A stretch of 58,794 bases of DNA from Nitrosomonas ureae. Its GTDB lineage: Bacteria > Pseudomonadota > Gammaproteobacteria > Burkholderiales > Nitrosomonadaceae. The DNA lies in assembly GCF_900108305.1 (NCBI RefSeq), contig NZ_FNUX01000018.1:1-58794 (forward strand). Reading direction: 5' to 3'. A program made the position numbers and the translations under genes. This document shows, piece after piece, positions 53,599 through 58,794 of the stretch (position 1 is its first letter; each line of letters begins with the position of its first letter). Below the pieces are notes generated by a model. That model made no database searches, was not told the origin of the DNA, and was given only the letters and a program-made list of their open reading frames with translations.

Positions 53599-54467
53599 CC
53601 GGCATCTTTGTTATTTTATTGAGTATCTCTGTGGCCTTGGTCGCCATGTGGTTCAGCGGCAACAGCACCAAACGCACAGATTATCTCGTGGTAACCAAGG
53701 AATCGGTGAGTGGGCTGAATCCTCAATCTGCCGTGCACTATCGCGGCGTAAATATTGGTAAAGTGGAAAAAATTCAATTTGATCCTGATAATCCACACCA
53801 AATACTCATCCATATTGCAGTCAACGAGAATGTTATCCTGAGAAAAAGTGTTTATGCACAATTAGGCTACCAGGGTGTTACAGGACTCGCTTATATTCAG
53901 CTAAACGACGATGGCGTGAATAATGAGATACTGAGTGATGAGAGAATTCCAATGCGCCGATCATTACTGGATGAAGTCACCGGCTCCGGTCAGGATTTGC
54001 TAACTAATGTCAATAAGTTAGTATTAAAGATGCATCATTTGTTGAATGAGCAAAACCAGAGTCATATCTCACAAATTTTACAAAATATCGATAAAGCAAC
54101 CAAAAATTTTGACGATATTGCTGGCCACTTACAACCGGTGTTAAGCTCATTTACTGAATTAACCATAGAATCAGGTACCTTGGTCAAACGTTTGGATCAA
54201 CTGCTGGGCGAGCTCAATCTTACAGTAGCCAAAGCCAATGAAAAAGAAGGTATTTTTGATAGCTTGTCGCAAAGCACCCAGGAACTCGCCACTACTATCC
54301 CTGAATTGCGAAAATTGAGTAACAGCCTATTACGTAACTCCAGTAACTTGGATAAAGTGCTTCATCAATTAGAAGAAAACCCACAGAGCTTGATCTTTGG
54401 CCGCTCCCCGTCATCACCTGGTCCGGGCGAAACCGGTTTCATTCCACCCACAGAAAATAAACCATGA
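53571..54467 (+). CDS. MlaD family (MCE domain) protein
   Basis: Membrane-anchored periplasmic lipid-shuttling subunit. One N-terminal membrane helix (~8-28, ALIAGIFVILLSISVALVAM) precedes an MCE domain (~35-125; VTKESVSGLNPQSAVHYRGV, NIGKVEKIQFDPDNP, LGYQGVTGLAYIQL). A long helical C-terminal part follows (~150-270). The product is 298 residues, longer than E. coli MlaD (about 183), so it resembles the longer MCE proteins. It overlaps the ATPase gene by 28 nt and the next gene by ATGA. Confidence 0.9.
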   Translation: MENRAHALIAGIFVILLSISVALVAMWFSGNSTKRTDYLVVTKESVSGLNPQSAVHYRGVNIGKVEKIQFDPDNPHQILIHIAVNENVILRKSVYAQLGYQGVTGLAYIQLNDDGVNNEILSDERIPMRRSLLDEVTGSGQDLLTNVNKLVLKMHHLLNEQNQSHISQILQNIDKATKNFDDIAGHLQPVLSSFTELTIESGTLVKRLDQLLGELNLTVAKANEKEGIFDSLSQSTQELATTIPELRKLSNSLLRNSSNLDKVLHQLEENPQSLIFGRSPSSPGPGETGFIPPTENKP

Positions 54468-55090
54468 AGCAAATGCTATTGTTGATCTTCACTATTTTTT
54501 TACTCACGAGTTGCACTGGATTGCATAAACCTCAACTCGCGATATCGACTTACGCTTTTGGCATGCAGCATTTACCACTCATTGAACAAGTACCGGATCA
54601 ACCACATCTACACCGAAAAAGCTTGCTAATTGCTGATGCGGCAACACTCACCTGGCTGGATAATACTGCTATCCATTATCGGTTGATTTATCATAATCCC
54701 TCGCAATCATACGCTTATGCTAATAGCCGCTGGATAGCGACACCTGCTACATTGCTCACTCAACAGATACGTAACCGTATCGTTACCAGCACACCTGAGC
54801 AAGTCATAAGAGACAGCGGCATAGTAAAACCTGACTATATTTTGCAAATTGAACTGAACGAATTTATTCAGCTGTTCGATGCAGCTGACTCTAGCCATGC
54901 CGTGGTTAGCATTCGTGTTAGCTTAATTGAATATAACTCTCGCAAGCTATTTGCTCAAAAAGATTTCAGTGCTACAGAAAGCACCCCTTCCGCTGATGCC
55001 GCAGGCGCGGTATTTGCCCTAAGTTCTGCAAGCAATAAACTGATTAATGAATTAGTAAACTGGCTGATCGTAGAACTACCTCCCACTTAA
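54464..55090 (+). CDS. ABC-type transport auxiliary lipoprotein (PqiC-like)
   Basis: A 208-residue predicted lipoprotein with lipobox LLTSC (Cys ~17), then the ABC_trans_aux domain (LLIADAATLTWLDNTAIHYR, IATPATLLTQQIRNRI, YILQIELNEFIQLFD). Relatives such as PqiC work with MCE systems at the outer membrane, so it is the likely outer-membrane partner of this operon. The start overlaps the MlaD stop (ATGA). Confidence 0.85.
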   Translation: MKQMLLLIFTIFLLTSCTGLHKPQLAISTYAFGMQHLPLIEQVPDQPHLHRKSLLIADAATLTWLDNTAIHYRLIYHNPSQSYAYANSRWIATPATLLTQQIRNRIVTSTPEQVIRDSGIVKPDYILQIELNEFIQLFDAADSSHAVVSIRVSLIEYNSRKLFAQKDFSATESTPSADAAGAVFALSSASNKLINELVNWLIVELPPT

Positions 55091-55181
55091 CCTAATACGA
55101 TTGCCAAAATTAATCGCAAGTTCGATTAATTCGTCATTCGCTTATGATAGTATCCGGTAAATTATCATTTAAGGTTTATTC

Positions 55182-55316
55182 ATGCGTTTAATCTGTGCTG
55201 CCATTTTCTTAGCTTATTATTTAAGTGCATGCGGTCATAAAGGTCCGCTTTTTCTTCCTCAAACTGATGAAGCTAATCGTATGACATCAAGTGAAAGTGA
55301 AATTGAAAGAAAATGA
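55182..55316 (+). CDS. lptM: LptM-type small lipoprotein
   Basis: A 44-residue precursor with lipobox LSAC (Cys ~16) and the conserved CGHKGPLFLP start of the mature part, then a polar tail. This is the LptM (YifL) family: a small lipoprotein that helps assembly of the LptD/LptE lipopolysaccharide translocon. AAGG lies 10 nt before ATG. Its TGA overlaps the lysA ATG (ATGA), and lptM-lysA is a conserved pair. Confidence 0.85.
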   Translation: MRLICAAIFLAYYLSACGHKGPLFLPQTDEANRMTSSESEIERK

Positions 55317-56566
55317 GCGGTTTTCCGGAATTTACCTACCACGATGACGAACTCTGTGTTGAATCAGTGCCTCTAAAACAGATTGCTGAAAAATTCGGAA
55401 CACCATGCTATGTCTACTCACGGTCAGCCTTGACCAAGGCTTATCAAGAATTCGATACAGCGTTTGCAAATCGTGATCATCTGATTTGTTTTGCAGTTAA
55501 AGCCAATTCAAACATTGCCATACTCAATCTTTTCGCCCAACTTGGCAGCGGGTTCGACATTGTATCCGGCGGGGAATTGCAGCGCGTCATTAAAGCTGGC
55601 GGAGATCCCGGAAAAACAGTTTTTTCCGGTGTTGGAAAAAGTGCGCATGAAATGCGTATGGCTCTAGAAGTCAATATCTTATGTTTCAATGTAGAATCTG
55701 AAGCTGAATTAATTGCTTTAAATAGGATTGCCAAAGACATGGACAAGCTTGCACCGGTCAGTTTACGTATAAATCCGGATGTCGACGCCAAAACACACCC
55801 ATACATCTCCACCGGCCTCAAAGAAAACAAATTCGGTATTCCTGCCCGTGAAGCTGAAAGGATTTATAAATCCGCGCACTTATATCCCAATATTCGTTTT
55901 ATCGGCTTGGATTGTCACATTGGCTCGCAGTTGACAGAACTCGAGCCTTTCATGCAAACCAGTAAAAAAATGCTCCACCTACTTGATAGTCTTCAAGCGC
56001 AAAATCTGGAGATTGAGCACCTGGATTTAGGTGGAGGATTAGGCATCCGCTATAGCGATGAAATTCTGCCATCGATTAGTGATTATGTTTCCGCGCTTTG
56101 TACCAGCACGCATCAAATAAAACAACGCCTCCTAATTGAACCAGGCCGATCTCTGGTGGGTAACGCAGGCACTCTTCTGACACGCATTGAATACTTAAAA
56201 CATACACCTGCACGTAACTTTGCAATTGTTGATGCGGCAATGAACGATCTGATGCGTCCAGCACTTTATGATGCTTATCATGAAATTTTACCCGTTAACA
56301 AAAATTCTGGAGAAATCAAAGATTATCAGATCGTGGGACCTGTATGCGAAACTGGTGATTTTTTAGGTCATGATCGTCGGATCGGTCTGATCGATGGTGA
56401 TCTTTTGGCTATCATGTCAGCCGGTGCATATGGCATGAGTATGAGCTCAAATTACAATTCGCGGCCGCGCGCTGCTGAAATCATGGTAGACAAGGATACT
56501 ACCCACATTATCCGGCAACGTGAAACGATTGATCAGTTATTTTCTAACGAGAAAACCCTATCATAG
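55313..56566 (+). CDS. lysA: Diaminopimelate decarboxylase
   Basis: PLP enzyme that makes L-lysine from meso-diaminopimelate. The 417-residue product has the PLP Lys in CFAVKANSNIAIL (~58), GSGFDIVSGGELQR (~80), HIGSQLTEL (~205), EPGRSLVGNAG (~280) and GPVCETGDFLG (~342, catalytic Cys). Length and motifs are normal. It overlaps the lptM stop. dapF is not seen downstream; a squalene synthase gene follows. Confidence 0.95.
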   Translation: MSGFPEFTYHDDELCVESVPLKQIAEKFGTPCYVYSRSALTKAYQEFDTAFANRDHLICFAVKANSNIAILNLFAQLGSGFDIVSGGELQRVIKAGGDPGKTVFSGVGKSAHEMRMALEVNILCFNVESEAELIALNRIAKDMDKLAPVSLRINPDVDAKTHPYISTGLKENKFGIPAREAERIYKSAHLYPNIRFIGLDCHIGSQLTELEPFMQTSKKMLHLLDSLQAQNLEIEHLDLGGGLGIRYSDEILPSISDYVSALCTSTHQIKQRLLIEPGRSLVGNAGTLLTRIEYLKHTPARNFAIVDAAMNDLMRPALYDAYHEILPVNKNSGEIKDYQIVGPVCETGDFLGHDRRIGLIDGDLLAIMSAGAYGMSMSSNYNSRPRAAEIMVDKDTTHIIRQRETIDQLFSNEKTLS

Positions 56567-56635
56567 TAAGTAGCATGAATCAGAAGATACATTTATTATT
56601 AGTTATCACGCTGTACTGTTTATGATAAATCTGCA

Positions 56636-57694
56636 ATGACAAGCCACTCTCGCATCAACGATGAACAATATCAAGACTACATTCTGCAGGGTGTCTCGCG
56701 CACTTTTGCATTAACCATCCCACAATTACCCGAGGCTTTACGACGCATCATAGGCAATGCATATCTGCTTTGCCGTATCACGGATACGATTGAAGATGAC
56801 AATGCTCTGACGATAGAACAAACCCGGGAATTATCGGACATGTTTGCCGAAGTAGTATGTGGAAATGCATCAGCGGAGGAATTCTCACTAAAATTGTACC
56901 CTCTCCTTTCTAACCAAACCATTCCTGCCGAACATGACTTGATTAAAAATACTCCCGCAGTGATTCGTATCACGCACAGTTTTAATCCCGTACAGCGTAA
57001 GGCACTGGAACGATGCGTCAGAATCATGGCGCAAGGTATGGCAGACTATCAGGAAACTGAGTCTTTGGAAGGGCTCAAAGATTTATCCGCGATGAATCAG
57101 TATTGTTATTACGTTGCAGGCGTTGTCGGTGAAATGTTAACCGAGTTATTCTGTGATTACTCAACGGAAATCAATGCGCACAAACCCGTCTTGATGAAAC
57201 TTGCCGTATCATTTGGGCAGGGGCTACAAATGACCAATATTCTCAAAGATATATGGGATGACCGTAAACGGGGTGCCTGCTGGTTGCCACAAGATATTTT
57301 TCTTAAAAATGGATTTAACCTCGGCAAATTACAGCCTGGTACGAACGATACTAAATTTCAAGCTGGATTGGCAGAACTATTGGGAGTGGCTAAAGGACAT
57401 CTACTTAACGCCCTGATCTACACCAGTCTAATCCCTCCGCACGAGAAAGGCATCCGCCGATTTTGTTTATGGGCAATCGGCATGGCCATCTTGACGCTTA
57501 ATAAAATAAATCGACACCGGAATTTTTCTGAAGGAGCGCAAGTCAAGATCAGTCGCCGTAGTGTTAAAGCAACCATCCTAACCACTAGTTTGTTCGCCAG
57601 TCACAATTGGATGCTCAAGCTATTGTTCAAGTATACTTCCAGAAATCTCCCTAAAGCTAGCTCACACCAAGCAGCACTATCAGAAATTAACTAA
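56636..57694 (+). CDS. Squalene/phytoene synthase family protein
   Basis: A 352-residue prenyl-head-to-head synthase, expected to make squalene for hopanoids. It has both Asp-rich motifs: RITDTIEDD (~46-54) and NILKDIWDD (~200-208), plus YCYYVAGVVGEMLTELF (~160). Layout and motifs resemble the one-enzyme squalene synthase type more than the HpnC/HpnD pair, but this is a pattern judgement. It lies 14 nt before hpnA, which ties it to the hopanoid pathway. Confidence 0.85.
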   Translation: MTSHSRINDEQYQDYILQGVSRTFALTIPQLPEALRRIIGNAYLLCRITDTIEDDNALTIEQTRELSDMFAEVVCGNASAEEFSLKLYPLLSNQTIPAEHDLIKNTPAVIRITHSFNPVQRKALERCVRIMAQGMADYQETESLEGLKDLSAMNQYCYYVAGVVGEMLTELFCDYSTEINAHKPVLMKLAVSFGQGLQMTNILKDIWDDRKRGACWLPQDIFLKNGFNLGKLQPGTNDTKFQAGLAELLGVAKGHLLNALIYTSLIPPHEKGIRRFCLWAIGMAILTLNKINRHRNFSEGAQVKISRRSVKATILTTSLFASHNWMLKLLFKYTSRNLPKASSHQAALSEIN

Positions 57695-57708
57695 GCAATT
57701 ACAATAAT

Positions 57709-58698
57709 ATGAAATCATTGGTTACAGGAGCAACTGGATTTCTAGGTTCGGCGGTTATGCGATGCCTGCTAACGGCCGGTCATGATGTTCGGGTTTTGGT
57801 CAGACCGAACAGTGATCGGAGAAATCTTGAGCGTTTTGCGGTTGAAATTTCAGAAGGTGATCTACGTAACCATGAATCCCTTAAACATGCAGTTCATGGT
57901 TGCGATAATCTTTTTCACGTCGCGGCTGATTATCGCCTCTGGGTTCCTGATCCCGAAACCATGTATGACATCAACATCAATGGAACGCGTGCCCTCATTA
58001 TGGCTGCACATCAGGAAGGCATAAAACGTATCATCTATACCAGCAGTGTAGCGGCACTGGGCCTAAATCCCGATGGATCACCGGCTAACGAAGAAACTAT
58101 ATCAGACATTTCCGCAATTACCGGATACTATAAGCGCTCCAAATATCTTGCCGAACAAATTGTGAAGCAATTAACTGATGAACACCATTTACCCTTAACT
58201 ATCGTTAACCCTTCGGCTCCGGTAGGTCCCGGAGATATTCGTCCCACCCCAACCGGGCGCATTATATTGGATACACTCCTGGATCGCATGCCTGCCTATG
58301 TGAATACCGGCCTAAATATTGCTCATGTTGATGACATCGCACATGGCCATTTACTCGCATACCAGCACGGAAAGCCGGGAGAACGCTACATACTGGGAGG
58401 CGATGATATGAGTCTACTGCAAATCTTGCAAGCCATCGATGAAATCAATGGTGTAAAAAAGAATCGTATCAGCATACCTATTAGTGTCATGCTACCTATG
58501 GCATGGTGCATGGAAAAAATTGCAAGTCTCACGCACTCAGAACCCCGCGCAACATTGGATAGCGTTCGCATGGCAAAGAAATTGATGTTCTTTTCCAGTA
58601 AAAAAGCACAACATGAATTAGGTTATCGATACCGCCCGGCACGTGAAGCTATTAGGGATGCAGTTAGCTGGTTCAAAGAAAATGGCTACAGCAACTAA
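57709..58698 (+). CDS. hpnA: Hopanoid-associated sugar epimerase HpnA
   Basis: NAD-dependent SDR-family sugar epimerase linked to hopanoid side-chain modification. The 329-residue chain has the Rossmann motif TGATGFLGSAVMR (~7-19), HVAADYRLW (~68-76), TSSVAALG (~113), the catalytic YYKRSK (~140) and NPSAPVGPGDIRPTPTGR (~165-182). These last motifs are HpnA-specific within the extended SDR superfamily. Confidence 0.9.
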   Translation: MKSLVTGATGFLGSAVMRCLLTAGHDVRVLVRPNSDRRNLERFAVEISEGDLRNHESLKHAVHGCDNLFHVAADYRLWVPDPETMYDININGTRALIMAAHQEGIKRIIYTSSVAALGLNPDGSPANEETISDISAITGYYKRSKYLAEQIVKQLTDEHHLPLTIVNPSAPVGPGDIRPTPTGRIILDTLLDRMPAYVNTGLNIAHVDDIAHGHLLAYQHGKPGERYILGGDDMSLLQILQAIDEINGVKKNRISIPISVMLPMAWCMEKIASLTHSEPRATLDSVRMAKKLMFFSSKKAQHELGYRYRPAREAIRDAVSWFKENGYSN

Positions 58699-58752
58699 TT
58701 AGTCGATTCTGAAAAACCCTTAAGCATTTGATATTAGTTATAAATGCACTGT

Positions 58753-58794
58753 ATGTTAGTGATCATAGCGACCGAAGATGTTAAAATGGCGCTG
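58753..58794 (+). CDS. Possible start of the next gene, cut by the window edge
   Basis: Fourteen codons from ATG 58753 (MLVIIATEDVKMAL) run off the window without a stop. A GTG two codons on is another start. Nothing more can be said; it may be a further hopanoid gene. No clear Shine-Dalgarno. Confidence 0.25.
   Translation, partial: MLVIIATEDVKMAL

Noticed and set aside
1..58794. CRISPR array, rRNA, intact insertion sequence or integrase
   Set aside because: No regularly spaced repeats, no rRNA-like segments and no transposase or integrase motifs were seen on either strand.

Overview
The window reads as a chromosomal segment of an ammonia-oxidising betaproteobacterium, almost certainly Nitrosomonas. 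The strongest evidence is the left edge, where the first 30 codons of an AmoC-type ammonia monooxygenase subunit run off the minus strand. A cytochrome c-552 of the nitrosomonad type, a hopanoid locus, a PEP-CTERM/exosortase trace and the rsmI-lpoA-yraN synteny agree with this. The moderate, rather AT-rich base composition would fit the N. oligotropha/ureae lineage, but that is inference.

Layout. 0-3.6 kb: amoC start facing away from a phosphate-type porin with a Pho-box promoter, then a PstS-like phosphate-binding protein closed by a strong terminator. 3.7-10.8 kb: a tightly coupled run (OppC-type permease, fused double ATPase, prfC, a metallophosphoesterase, yicC) with start/stop overlaps. 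11.0-14.3 kb: a PP0621-type small protein and the pilS/pilR pair. 14.4-16.7 kb: a DUF2780 lipoprotein, a small hypothetical protein and corA. 16.8-20.4 kb: an AT-rich accessory stretch with a PEP-CTERM gene that has lost its 5' end, a membrane/coiled-coil protein, a broken class III cyclase-like gene and two unrecognised membrane proteins. 20.6-29.0 kb: housekeeping genes (yraN, lpoA-like, rsmI, pyrC, dacA/C type, D-amino-acid transaminase, ybeD, lipB, lipA), which cover rRNA modification, pyrimidine synthesis, peptidoglycan trimming and lipoate synthesis. 29-36.9 kb: OsmC-type protein, cytochrome c-552, ilvD, lgt, phoR/phoB, DUF971 and ubiE. 37-42.5 kb: an accessory stretch of small membrane proteins, a DUF7220 protein, an Slp lipoprotein, a diguanylate cyclase, a monooxygenase-fold protein plus iron-type alcohol dehydrogenase, and a decayed toxin-antitoxin remnant. 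42.5-51.4 kb: dienelactone hydrolase, GlcG-type protein, holB/tmk, ampD, a hexose-phosphate mutarotase, purT, queG, tsaE and amiC. 51.7-58.7 kb: an Mla-type lipid transport operon, lptM/lysA, and squalene synthase plus hpnA.

How the parts connect. The phosphate-starvation kinase and regulator PhoR/PhoB (33.5-35.7 kb) probably control the porin/PstS pair at the left end through the Pho box. Several genes serve the cell envelope: dacA/C, lgt, ampD, amiC, the Mla-type system, lptM and the hopanoid genes. lysA supplies lysine from meso-diaminopimelate.

Most interesting for follow-up is the 17.2-20.3 kb stretch. It holds a possible two-gene signalling or defence module made of a membrane coiled-coil protein and a nucleotide-cyclase homologue. 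The cyclase homologue carries a one-base frameshift in an A6 run and probably also an in-frame stop. A second gene, a TIGR02574-like antitoxin at 42.2 kb, shows the same kind of A6 frameshift, so either homopolymer errors or genuine decay must be considered. No rRNA, tRNA, CRISPR array or intact insertion sequence was seen.
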